Part shown: in pieces, positions 1-10,720 of the stretch | Position numbering within the stretch: the first letter of the stretch is position 1 | Layout of the letters: each line of letters begins with the position of its first letter | NCBI GenBank assembly: GCA_023078555.1 | Contig: CM041199.1 | Coordinates: forward strand, 5,957,315-6,021,314 | Length of the DNA stretch: 64,000 nt | Reading direction: 5' to 3' | From: Ulva prolifera | Taxonomy: Eukaryota; Chlorophyta; Ulvophyceae; Ulvales; Ulvaceae | The notes under the pieces: generated by a model | Told to the model about the DNA's origin: nothing | Database searches by the model: none | What the model saw: the letters and a program-made list of their open reading frames with translations, nothing else | Translations under genes and position numbers: made by a program

Positions 1-2599
1 AGCGGCGCGCGCCCGCTCCTTCTCCGCCTGGTCTACTGCCTTGCGCATCTTGAGCCGCCAGCGCAGAAGCTGCTTGAACTCCGAGCGCCCAAGCACCTGC
101 ACATCCTTGCACAGCTCCCTCACCTCCTTGTCCGTCTCCGGATGCTCGAGAATCAGCGCTGTCGCCTCCTCGCCACTCAGCTTCGCTGCTGCGTCGGCGG
201 CGCCGCCGGCCCCCTCCCCCTCCTCCTCCTCGTCCTCCGCGGCGGCCGCGGCCGCCGCGGGGTCCGGGGCCTGCAGGAGGATGGCGGTCACGGACCCGAG
301 GGTCGGCATCGGGTCGGCGCAGCGCACGAAGTGCGCGGCGGTGACGGTCTTCGCGAGCATCGAGGCCCCCGCCTCGTACCCTGTGCGGTGCCGCTGCTTC
401 TTGCCGATGCTCTTGAGGAGCGCGTCCGGGCCCATCTTCCGGTTCGGGTCCTCGAGGTCCTGCACAGCACGCAGCACACGCCGTGAGCACGTGCGCGCTG
501 GGGCATCGTGGACAAGACACGACCTGGTGCCAGCGTCCGTCGACAGGCCACAGCGGCAACCGCGGTCGCTGTCCTGACAGCGGGACCTGCATGCACGTGC
601 TGCACTACCTGAGCACATGCTCCACGAAACAAACACCGCGTACATGTCCATCACTGGCAGAGAGGTTCGCCTTGAGAATGGGGACGGGGGGGGCACCTGG
701 AAGAGGGTGCGGTGGTCAAGCAGGCGGGGGTCAATCTTCGCGGGCGCCTTGAAGCCGGAGCAGACGACGAAGATCTCGGTGGACGTCGCGCGTGACGCCT
801 GCGGCTTCGTGGCGTCGACGCGCGCGAAGAGCTGGCGGAAGGCGTACAGCAGCGCCGTGTAGTCCCGCGACCGGAACACCTTCGTCACGAAGGTGCCGCC
901 GGGGCGCAAGAAGTCCGCCGCGAGTCGCAGCGCGTCCAGCACCAGCGCCGACTGCACAGCACCGCGCAGTGATGGCGACATGCATGGCGACATGCATGGC
1001 GACATGCATGGCGACATGCATGGCGACATGCATGGCGACATGCATGGCGACGCCTCTCGGCACGTGCTCACCAATGCATTACTATAAACCCATGTTGACC
1101 CGACCCTGATCCTCAGGTTTTTAGCCTACAGGGGCGCATCATACAGGGGGGAAGGAAGTGCACATCGCGGGGGATTGCAGTGGGCGTGAGGGCGAGACGA
1201 TCCAGGTATACTGCATGGGCCCCATGCATCTATATGCGTGCACGGGAACGTTGACCCATCGCATGCATGGCATGCAGCCTGCCGCCATGCAGCCGTCGCC
1301 GGCGCCGGCAGTGGGAGAGGGGGGACGGGGGGGTGGGAGGGCACCTGCGTGTACATCTCGGTGGCGAATGCGCCGCCGACGTTGGGCGCGCCGTCGTGCA
1401 ACACGACGTCGAAGAGGCTGCCGGCGGACTCCTTGCGCAGGCGGTCGCGGCACTGCTGCGCGGTGATGTCCTCGGTCAGCGTGAGCGCGCCGCGCACGGC
1501 CTTGATCGGCACGAGGTCGACTCCGATGATGCGCGACGACATCGGCATGTGCTTCGCGCACACCTGCAGACGCCGCGGGGCGAGTGATGGCGCGTGGCTA
1601 GAGGGGCCTGCGTGGGTGTGGCAAGGAGGGACTCGAGGAGGCGGGTAGCACCGCAGGAACATGCACCGCGGTTACAGGGACACCCATGCGGCCGCCAGTC
1701 AATGGAGTTTGGCTCTGTGCGGCGCCTGCCGCAGGTAGCAGCACCTCGGCCACTGCGTGCATGCAACCCGACAGCTGCGGGGCCGCATCGAGTCGCTGCG
1801 CGGGGCCCTGTGTGAGCCCTGTGCAACAGTGGCATGCACAGCAATGCTGCCTGGCCGTGCGTGGCGGTGGTCCGAGCAGGAACCCCAGCCCGCACAGCGG
1901 GTGGTCACAAGTGGCACTGGCGCAGGCGATTGTGTGGTCGCGCTCCGGAGCAGAATGAGCAATCCTCCGTGCCGTGTGGTTTTTCCTGACAGGGCATGGG
2001 TTATGGGGGTTTGGGTGCAGCTGCTGTGAGCGATGGTCGAGAGGCGTGGCTGGGAAGAGCACCTGCAGCCAGCCTCCGGGCGCAGCACAGAGATCGAGCA
2101 CTGCTTTCGCATCGTTGAGGAAGCCGTGCTTTTTGTTGAGTTGGATGAGCTTGAAGGCTGCACGGGAGCGATACCTGCACACAGCACGCACTTGGAAGGA
2201 CTGGCGTGGTGCATGATGCCGGTGCGATGGATACACGGCAGACATGTAGTCAAGACCTGCTGTGACGTGTGGCGAGCTTGGGTTGCAAAACACGAGGAGG
2301 CTGGCGGGCGAGCCTGTCCGACGTCGGTGGGCTGATGCGTCTACAGCTTCGCTGATATAAAGGGAAAGTGCACGCGGGCTCAGTATGAAACACTAGAGAC
2401 TAGATATATGGGTTTTGCGAAGGGACAGACTATTCAGTGATGAGCTTGCATGAGATTAGAGTGCACAAGCCGTAGGCGTGAGTCAGACGACGCCGACCGC
2501 CCGTAGGGACTGTGTGGCAGCGCACCCCTGCTCTTTGGCGAGATGATAAAACTTATCAAGCCGGTGCTTTCCACGCGACTTTTTTGACTGTCCGACCAT
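1..2599 (-). CDS. SPB1: SPB1-type 2'-O-ribose rRNA methyltransferase, 3' end outside the window
   Basis: AdoMet-dependent FtsJ-family enzyme that, in known Spb1/FTSJ3 proteins, methylates ribose of large-subunit rRNA in the nucleolus. Five exons are visible: 2526-2599, 2063-2174, 1345-1563, 697-951 and 1-459, all in phase, giving 373 residues before the edge. The start at 2599 gives a basic N-terminus followed by [12 protein letters not shown] and YRSRAAFKL, the family's conserved opening. The SAM motif DLCAAPGGW is split from GVDLVPIK by an intron. [17 protein letters not shown] and TEIFVVC supply the rest of the K-D-K-E catalytic set. Exon 5 matches the Spb1-specific domain ([31 protein letters not shown]) and is followed by a charged helix. 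Donors are GTGCGC, GTGCTC and GTGCCC; acceptors are all TGCAG. The gene is divergent from the At4g37920-like gene. Assignment is secure; only the C-terminal Spb1 domain is missing. Confidence 0.93.
972..1051. repeat. 12-bp tandem repeat in SPB1 intron 3
   Basis: About 6.7 perfect copies of ATGGCGACATGC lie inside the intron between the third and fourth SPB1 exons. The unit contains the TGCATG palindrome that is common in introns of this window. It has no spacer structure, so it is a simple minisatellite. Confidence 0.95.
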
Positions 2600-3083
2600 C
2601 TTCAAGAAGCTGCAGGCGGCTGCTTCAACCTGTCAAGTATCCGGAGGTAGAACGCAATGTCCAAGAAATAAAACTGTATCACTATATCGGCTGTCAGGGC
2701 AGCATCTTGCCGTTGATCACTGCCGCATGGACCAGCTAATGCGATGTGCAGCTGCGTTGCAGTTTGCAGAAGTGCGTCAGCGTACTTATCCGCAACACAA
2801 CCCACAAAATGTAGCAACAAATGCCCATATACAACGTCACCACAACTCTTGCGCACATTTTCGTGCGCGCATGATGATCGTATCCTGTCGTCGAGTTGCG
2901 TGGAAAGTGGCGGTGGTGCGTCCACATCGTCAGACCTGTCGGGCACTGCACGGTGCGCCTGGGCGCACGCAGTGCCTGCACGACGTCTGAATCATCTGGG
3001 ACAGTTCAACTGCCTAGTAGCAGTTACTATCTGCACCGGTGCACCCGACGCTGGCCTCTTCGTTCGACACTATTGTGAACGCG
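2600..3083. promoter_or_regulatory. Shared divergent promoter region, SPB1 / At4g37920-like
   Basis: This 484-base gap separates two start codons that point away from each other, so it must hold both promoters and both 5' UTRs. It is less GC-rich than the exons. I see no clear TATA box or known operator. The regulatory role is inferred only from layout. Confidence 0.5.
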
Positions 3084-6000
3084 ATGTCGGCATTCACTTT
3101 GACGCCTTGCTGGGCCAGGCCTAGCTGCAATGCTCGACGCACACATGTGAACAATTCAGCCCCACCACCCGTGATTGTCGATCGTGGACGAGTTAGAAGC
3201 GGGCAATGTGTGGCAGCATCACGGAAGCGTGGCGGACGCATAGCTGCCGCGCAAGGCTTTGCTCCGCCAAAGGAGACGGGATCAGTGAAGAAGTTGGCCA
3301 AAAAGGAGCAAATCAAAGTGGCTGATAAGCTCATCAAAGCGTTTCAGAGCAAGCCCCAGAGTGATTGGCGGAAGCTCATCTCTTTCAGCAAACAATGGCC
3401 ACAGCTGGCAGACAGCGTTTTCTCTCGGTGCGCCGTGGCTCGCGATTGAGCTCCTTTGTCTCACAATCTGCCCACATATTGTGCAGCCGTTTGGTCCCTT
3501 GCGGACGCAGGTCGTGTACTACCCAGCACCGCTGAAGGCCCTTCCGAGACATGGCACTTGTGCTCAAGAGCTCGCGGCCCTTTGTCTCTACTGTCCTTTG
3601 ACATATGTTTGACAATTAAATAGGCTGATTCTGTTTGTCTGTACGTGCCACCAATCATGCAGGACAGAAGAACAGATCACAGCCGAGACAGATCCAGAAA
3701 CCAAACTCAAGCTTCGGAGATTCTTGCGAGGGCTGAAGAACGCACACGACGACGTCGCCAAATACAGAGACTTTTATTCAAAGTTTGAGGATGCAGACGA
3801 AAGCGAGTACGCCCCTTGCAAAGCAGAATGTCCATTGGCCGCATTGCACAGTGAACTGCGGCTCCTGAAAGCACGAGACCTTGCTGATCAACCAGGCCTT
3901 GTCGCTCGTGCTGACACTACAAAAGTACACTGCGGTCTCGGCATTGTGCACCAGCAATGGCAGCTTCATCATCCTGCGATGTGCACAAACATCCTGCACA
4001 TGATGTTGCTAGTGCAAACACTGCTGCACTCACCAGGACGCTAGGCGTGCCTCACGATCACTGCCCAGGCGCGGTCGTGCTGCACATCATCTGCTTTCCC
4101 TCGAGTATCTCGTCAGCCCCATCGTCACCTCCACTTGTCGAGACCGCCAGCTGCCTGGCCAGCTGAAGACCGCTCCCAGCACACCAGCAGCGGCGGCGCT
4201 GCGGTGCAGGTACGAGGCGATCGTGGCGGGCAATGAGGCGACGCTGATGAGCGCCGCGTTCTTCGACTACATCGGCCACATCGCGACGGCCGCGCAGGCC
4301 GAGCCCGAGACGCAGCAGCGCATCATCGCGACCGGCAACCGCATCGCCGCCATCCACGAGGCGTACGCCAAGGCCGCCGAGAATGAGGCGCAGCTCGCAG
4401 AGGCCCACGACAAGCTCCAGGACGTCCTCAAGGCACGCCCTCATGCACCCCTGCACCCCTGTGCCGGGTGAGGATTGTGGGATTGTGTGATTGGGGCAAA
4501 CTCTGTGCTGTAGAGGGGCAGAACTGGGGAAGGGCTGAAGTGTGCGCAAATGCGTCGCCTCGACGGCTCGTGCGTAACATTGAACCCGCACACAGAGTTG
4601 TGGTGGTACTTCTATACAGGCTGTGGAGGCGGCGGCGGTCTCACGGGCCGGACCTCCACGCCTCCACCCCGGTGCCGTCGTTTGACAAGAGCTCTCTTTT
4701 TTTTAAGAGCCGCATGTGCGTGCGGTGGGCAAGCTGCAGGACGTCCTCAAGGCACTCTGTGTGTCCATGTGTTTCTGTGTGTCAGTCGTGCAAGCGGGCT
4801 GCTGTCGATGGAAGGCGATCCGGCGCTTGCTCGAGACACAAAGGGGAGCATGTCGTCAGCGCAAGCGTCCCAGCGCCCGCTTGCGCTGACGCCGTCCGGC
4901 CCTCGAGTGAGCACCACACCGCGCACTCGCTGAACGCGGGACTGCATATGCATTCACGTGGCCTGTATCCCAGGGCGTGTAGGCATGCTGCCACTAAGCC
5001 CCAGCTGCTGTGCTCGCTGCCGTCGGGCTGTTGCACGCTGCCGCATCCTCCCATGCCCATGCGCCTGCTGCCGAATCGTGCATGACCCCAACGCCCACAC
5101 CAACACCTACCCCATCGCCAGCTGCGGCGGTGCGGCGCTCGAGCTGCGGCAGCGCGGCATGTCCGGTGTCGTGGCTGTGGCGGTGAGGGGCAGACAATTA
5201 TGATTCTGCCCAATGCATGAACTGGAGAACACCCAATCATACCACCAGGCATCGCAACCAGGAGCAGGTCTACAAAGATCCACGCGATTGCACTCGCTGA
5301 GCACACTGCGAACACCAGCGTGGCGGTGAGGGGCCGGCAGGGTGCAGGTGGAGACGCTGGAGGAGGCGGACCAGAAGATCGACGCGATGGCGGCCGAGGG
5401 CAAGCTCGACCCCGCGTTCCTGCTCACGATGGCCAAGGCGTACTCCGGCGTGAAGGAGACCGACCTCGTTCAGGAGGAGGCGCGCCCCCACCGCACCCGC
5501 CCCCGCACTGCTGACCTGCTTGTGTATGTGTGGTGGCCAAGGGGCGCTCCTGCCATGCTGTCATGCGCCAGCAAAGCACAGCACGCAGTTGGGCCACTGC
5601 ATGCCAGAGCGAGTGTCCGGTGGCCGGTGGTGACTGTCGACAAACCTCCCAGCGGCAGTGCCGTGTGGTGCTGAATTCGGGTTTTGTTTTGCTTTCTTTG
5701 GCCAATCCTGGCTGTCAGTACCGTGAGCTGCATGCTCTCCGCCATGGCCGCTTCGAGCTTCGTGTACTAGTATACACCTAATAGGAATGATGTGGGGTAG
5801 GGGTGCATCGGCAGCTGGTGCCTCAAAGGCTTGCCCTGCTGCACGAATCTGTGTCTGCATGCACAGCGGTACGTTCATGGCTGACAGGCATGCATGCTAT
5901 CGAATGAAGGTCAGCCGCACTCGTCACGCCCTGCTGCTTGCTGCCCCGATCGGGTGCGGTTCCTGGTGCTGTGTGTGCCCCACAGGGCAGTTTTGTTGAT

Positions 6001-7157
6001 TGCGTTTCCTATGGTAGTGTGCCCCGGAGCGCCGCCACTTACCGGCCCGAGACTTCAAAGGTTGTCATACTTCCACAAGGTGACGGCCAGCACCAGCACA
6101 GCGCATTCTGTCGTGGCGAGGCAGTAGTGGCGTCAGGGCACCCTAAGCCCCCTAACCCCTGCAGGTGAAGGACATCATGTACCACCTGTACATGAAGGCG
6201 AAGGAGGCGACGGAGCGGGGCGCGCCGCCCGAGGTGCGCATCCTGAAGCACCTCGTCTCCATCTCCGACCCCCAGCACCGCGCCTCCGAGCTCGAAAACT
6301 CCTTCAAGCCGGTGCGCACCCACTGCCCCCCAGCCCCCCTCACGTTGTTGTTCCACACCCATCGTCCCCAAGCCCCCCCCCCCCAACCCCACATTGTTCT
6401 TTCAGCTCCAGACGCTCGAAAGTTCACGTCCAGCAAGCCTATGAAGTGACAATCAGTCACATGAGCTCAGATTTTCTGCATGGCAGAGTACCATGACACA
6501 CTACAGTGCACCCTGTGCGGTGGCGTGTGCGGATGTTTGTCTTCGTCAGCGCCTCCATCAGCGACGGCTGCTCCCAGCAGAAACGCCGCATGCCTGCGGG
6601 CTCGGGGGCACATTCAACAGTGGTGGTTTCGGCCGACTGGTTGGCCAGTTGGGGTTGCTCTTCATGTGGCCGCCTGCACCCTGGGGTTGCTCTTCTGTAA
6701 TGAGGTTTGAGCGTGGTGCTGCTCTGGCGTGCAGGGGTCGCTGTGCCGGGAGTACCAACACGGTTGGGCGCTCGGATTTTGAACTCTGTTTTGAAGTGTA
6801 TCAGGTTACACATATCGGGCCATTATATGGCAAAGCAAAAAAACACGTCAAACCAAAGAGCGACCGGCTGCCACCATAGCAACAACAAAATCTCATCACA
6901 GCAAAAGACTCAGACAACATCCAATTGTTTTTGAGTGGCTCTCCTCCGGCGTGCAGGGGGATCTAGCGGGGGAGAAGGAGGACTTTGTGTCAACGACGCC
7001 GCGGCTGCTGCTGGCGACGGTGGAGACGGTCATCGCGGCGTACGAGGGCCAGAAGGGCAAGACGTCGATGCTCGGGCAGACGGCGGAGCTGATGGACCCT
7101 GAGGTGATTGAGCGCATGCGCGACGTCCGCACCCTCATCAACAACAAGTACCTCTGA
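3084..7157 (+). CDS. At4g37920-like conserved plant/algal protein, probably plastid
   Basis: Six exons (3084-3427, 3663-3806, 4210-4432, 5348-5479, 6165-6311, 6957-7157) join in phase to 396 residues. The product resembles the Arabidopsis protein At4g37920 (about 430 residues, sometimes labelled endoribonuclease E-like), whose function I do not know. The N-terminus from ATG 3084 is rich in S, A and R without acidic residues, like a plastid transit peptide. Conserved-looking stretches are DWRKLISFSKQW, AAFFDYIGHIATAA, LLTMAKAYSGVKE and VKDIMYHLYMKAKE, the last being the family signature. The body is helical and charged with no membrane span. Introns 3 and 4 appear to start with GC (AAG|GCACGC and GAG|GCGCGC). 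Keeping family spacing requires them, since nearby GT sites would remove residues. Intron 5 carries a dispersed-repeat fragment. The homology call rests on recalled sequence and needs a profile search. Confidence 0.8.
4731..4754 (+). repeat. Intronic copy of an exon 3' end plus its GC donor
   Basis: These 24 bases repeat 4412-4435 with one mismatch. The source spans the last 21 bases of exon 3 of the At4g37920-like gene and the first three of its intron, including the GC splice donor. The copy lies about 300 bases downstream, inside the same intron. Confidence 0.85.
6806..6930 (-). repeat. Dispersed repeat matching the reverse complement of a LINE-like 3' tail
   Basis: The segment TTACACATATCGGGCCATT and the A/C-rich sequence after it match the reverse complement of about 19850-19980, the 3' tail of the LINE-type insertion described there. 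It is a 5'-truncated tail on the minus strand, inside intron 5 of the plus-strand gene. Flanks TGTTTTGAAGTG and TGTTTTTGAGTG are similar and may be an aged target-site duplication. Confidence 0.65.
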
Positions 7158-10100
7158 AGCGCCTCCACCACTGCCTCCATTGTTTCGGACAGGCAAACAC
7201 ACCTTTGGCCTGGGCAGTGCTGGGTGATTGGATGTGCAAGTTCATGGACTCAGTGAGTAGGTAGCGCTGTGTTGTGGTTCAGGCCCTAAACCTACTTGCT
7301 GCGACCGAAAGCCGCAGACCTTCAGCGGGGCAGGTCGTGCTGTGGCTTGGTGGCTTGGTGGCTTTGGTGGCGCTGCAAGCTCCGGCGGGAAGCGCATCCG
7401 CCAGGATACCGGCCGCTGGCGGACAAGAACCGGCTGTGCGCCCGTCGCAGCCAGCGCGAGAGGTGTTTCAGTAGCGGCGCAGCGACACCTGCGCTGCGGA
7501 GGCGCCGCAGCAGGCAGCCGGCAGTGGGAGGGCGCACACCGCTGAGGGACGGCGCAGCCGCGCGTGCATGCTGCCGCCGCTGTTATGATGTGTGAACTAC
7601 AGCTCTGTGGCGGGGCTGGGGGGGGGGGGGGGGGGGGGGGGGGGTTGAGCGCACAGAGAGCGGCCTCTGACAGCGCCTATGGTGATGTGCCATGCCAACG
7701 CTTGTCCTGGCAACCCTGGACATGAACCTCACGCTGGCGCTCTGACACCGGTCGATCAGCAGTCGTTGGGGAGGCACCAGGCGTGGTCGATGCTGTTGGG
7801 GGTTTCCGGGGCGGGGGGAGAGCACACTCAGCGATCTCGGGCCATTGCATGGCAGACGACCAGGACTGTCCGGAATGTAGGTCAAGGGCGTGGGAAAAGT
7901 GGGGAATGATTGCTTTGTGAGGTACCAGTGTACGCTTTGATTGATGAAGGAAGCGACGGTGTTGGGCCTGGCTGGCTGTATGCCACAGTGTGTGTAATTG
8001 GCTTCTTCCTGTAAAAAAACAAATAGCTCCTTCCTGTGTGTATCTCTAAGAGACTGTGCACACCAGCATGCATGAACAGGTTGCTGCTGCTGATCTAGCA
8101 CCATGCTTGCAGGTCAGGCAATCAAGCATTTATATTGCCGTGACAGAACTTCATCGGTAGAACAGGAATTCTATCGCGCAACGCAACCGTAGTACCCCTG
8201 ACGTCAACACAGTGTGCACGCCATGGCCTGCAGGAAGTAAAGCGAAAAACATAATCCCGGGTTTACTTGGCCAATTCTTTGCTTTGTCTGTGTATACAGC
8301 TGCATGAGCGCGCTTGCTGAGGCCGCGGTGCACTGCCCATGCTGAGTCAGCATTGCTGAGTCAGCCTGGAGTGCCTGTGCAGTGAACCAAGGCTCTCAGG
8401 CCGATGGCAGAGTGATCATCAAGCTCACATATCAGCTCTATGTTGACTTCGTCGTCGGCCGCAGCATTCATGGTGCGCCATCCTTAAATGCCCCTGATAC
8501 CTGCGGTTGCTCAAGTGTATGCATGAGACTCCCACACGCCGCGGCTGCAGCCACATGTAAAGTAAAGTAAATCTGAATTTACTGAGCCGTATCCTATTGG
8601 ACATTGACAACTCCGAATTAACGGGACCACATATGCCGAAGGGGTAAACCACCTGGAAACCCCCCTCAGACGACCGTACGCAACTCACAGGGCCTCCTCC
8701 TGTGCTAAGCGAGGTGGTCACGTACGGCCGTTTCGATTCCCCAAAGCGCACGCAGAATCGAACCCACGACCTCCTGAAACGGAGGGGGTAGCTTTTAATC
8801 CGTCCTCAACCCATTGGACCCTCAACCCATTGGACATTGGACATGTGCAAAGTGGGTACCACGGCTGCTGACTGTAGCCGTTGATGTGTGCAGTCACCGG
8901 CACTGGCACACTCACAGGCCAGGCGCTTGCCCTTGCCGCCGAACGAAACAGGGTCAAGCACACTGTCGAGCTGGTGCCAGGCAAGGGGCCGTGGCCGTGG
9001 GCTCTGCCGCAGGCGGCAGTGAATGCTTGCGCAACTAGTTGTCCCACGTATCGCACACAGGAGCCTACAAACACTTTACAATATATCATCGGGTAGATCC
9101 TGCGGCATGCAAATGCAGCACCGCTTTGATGGGCATCGGATCCAAGGAGAGATGCTGCGCCAAGGCGGACTGGGACCAATGTTCCAAAGATCAAGGTGGC
9201 GAGGCGGGCAGTGCACACCAGACACCGGTTGCCTTGCTCACGCCTTGGCTGCTAGCAGAGGTGTGCATCTGGTCCAGTGCAAAGATTTGGTGCATGAAAC
9301 GGCTTTTAGGAAGGCATGTTTAGGAATATCAATATCATTATTATATATCAATATAAAATCAATATCAATATTATGTTTGGGAAGGCAACCTCAAAGCAGA
9401 AGTAGGTGTACCCATTTGTTCACGGGCCCCGGGTAACTGGGGCGGTTCGAGGGCGCGGAGTGGGGCTCACAGGGGGATCTTGGTGTGCGGGGGCTCTGTT
9501 GCATCATGCAAATGGTTGCGCTGCTCTTGAATCAAGACGTGCAGCCGAGTCGCAGTGCTACATGTAGATCTGTGCAGGAAGCTGAGGCGGCTGGGCGTGC
9601 ACTGGTCGGTGGTGGGTCTGTGTTCTGCCCAAAAATTGGGATGCCAGTGCCGAAGTCCTGGCGCATAATGCTGATCACCTACTTCCTTGGCACTGCTGGA
9701 ACCACAATCTGCTTCCACCCCCCCCCCCCCCCCCCCCCTGGCCGATGCCAGTTGGCGTCTGCTTTATTCAGCCATGTATGAGTTTCAGTCGGAGGCGAAG
9801 TACTGCGGCTGCATGTTCCTGTGAAGTCAATGTATCTCCAGCCTTTGAAGGTGTTGCAGCCCATGGCAAACACCAATGCAGTGCACTGTTAGGGCGGAAC
9901 AAGGTCTGTGTTACATCGGTCCGTGCGGAGGCACAGCCGGCCAAACCAAAACGTCAGGTGTGTTTGCAGGCGTAAATGCTTCAGCTGACAAGGACCACCT
10001 CCCAAATGGGCCATTCACCCCTCTGTCTTGACAATCCTCCAGCCCTTCACCACATCGTGTGTACTGCAAGTGTTGCGGCTGGGGACCTGAGCATCTGACG

Positions 10101-10375
10101 CACGGTTCTTGCCTCGCACGTGTACACCGATTGTACACGTGATTCCAGTTCCGGTCCCCGGGCAGACTCTATCCAAATGCAGCCATGCAATTGCGCAGCA
10201 GCAGCTCCAGTGGAGGGTGCTGACGCCTCCCACACCCAACACCTGTGCCGCATCCTGTGATGCGGCTCGACACAGCCTCGGCACGCACACGCATCAGCCA
10301 GCAGGAACGCCGATGAAGCGGGAGTGTCGTGCCGTGGCCCATGGTGCTGCAAAAGGGCCGCCGACGCACTGCACC

Positions 10376-10406
<31 letters not shown>

Positions 10407-10720
10407 TTCTCCGCCCTCTCACCAAGTGACCAGAGGGTTGCTCACCTGCCGCTGCGACCATAAATGCGAGCCGGGCGGCCATCCAGTACACCATCGTTCA
10501 GTCCATCTTGTATTTCCAGAACACCGCTGCCTCTCCAGACATGGACTGTCCCAGTCCAAGACGAGAACTCGTCTGGTGGTCAACACGGCGCCACACAAAC
10601 GGCGTGCATGCACCGACCCTCCCGCCGCCACGCGCCCCATGGGAGCACGGCGCACAAGCCTCAATAGCTCTGCTGCGCAAGCCCCGCAGGCGCCTTTTTG
10701 CGGCCGCAGGATGCTCGGTG
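7158..10720. other. Gene-poor interval with homopolymers, tRNA-like remnant and AT-rich island
   Basis: Two genes converge on this 3.6 kb (the At4g37920-like gene from the left, the armadillo gene from the right), so its ends should be 3' UTRs. It holds a 27-base G run (7618-7644), a 21-base C run (9718-9738), a 30-base C run (10377-10406), a short LINE-tail match (about 7832-7856), a tRNA-like remnant (8750-8822) and an AT-rich patch (about 9320-9375). Short open frames exist on both strands, but none shows family similarity or phase-matched splicing. Confidence 0.6.
8750..8836 (-). repeat. Degenerate tRNA-like sequence
   Basis: Read on the minus strand there is a D-arm-like GTCC/GGAC stem around AATGGGTTGA, a CCTCC/GGAGG hairpin, and a T-loop box GGGTTCGATTC. 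The anticodon stem does not close properly and there is no matching acceptor stem, so it is not a working tRNA. It looks like a pseudo-tRNA or a SINE head. Its D-arm end is tandemly duplicated (TCAACCCATTGGAC occurs twice at about 8806-8833). Confidence 0.45.

Noticed and set aside
972-1051. Regular 12-bp repeat considered as a CRISPR-like array
   Set aside because: Units are contiguous without spacers and lie in a eukaryotic intron.
4421-4425. GT donor (GAC|GTCCTC) for intron 3 of the At4g37920-like gene
   Set aside because: It would delete three residues that family spacing requires; the GC donor at 4433 keeps them.
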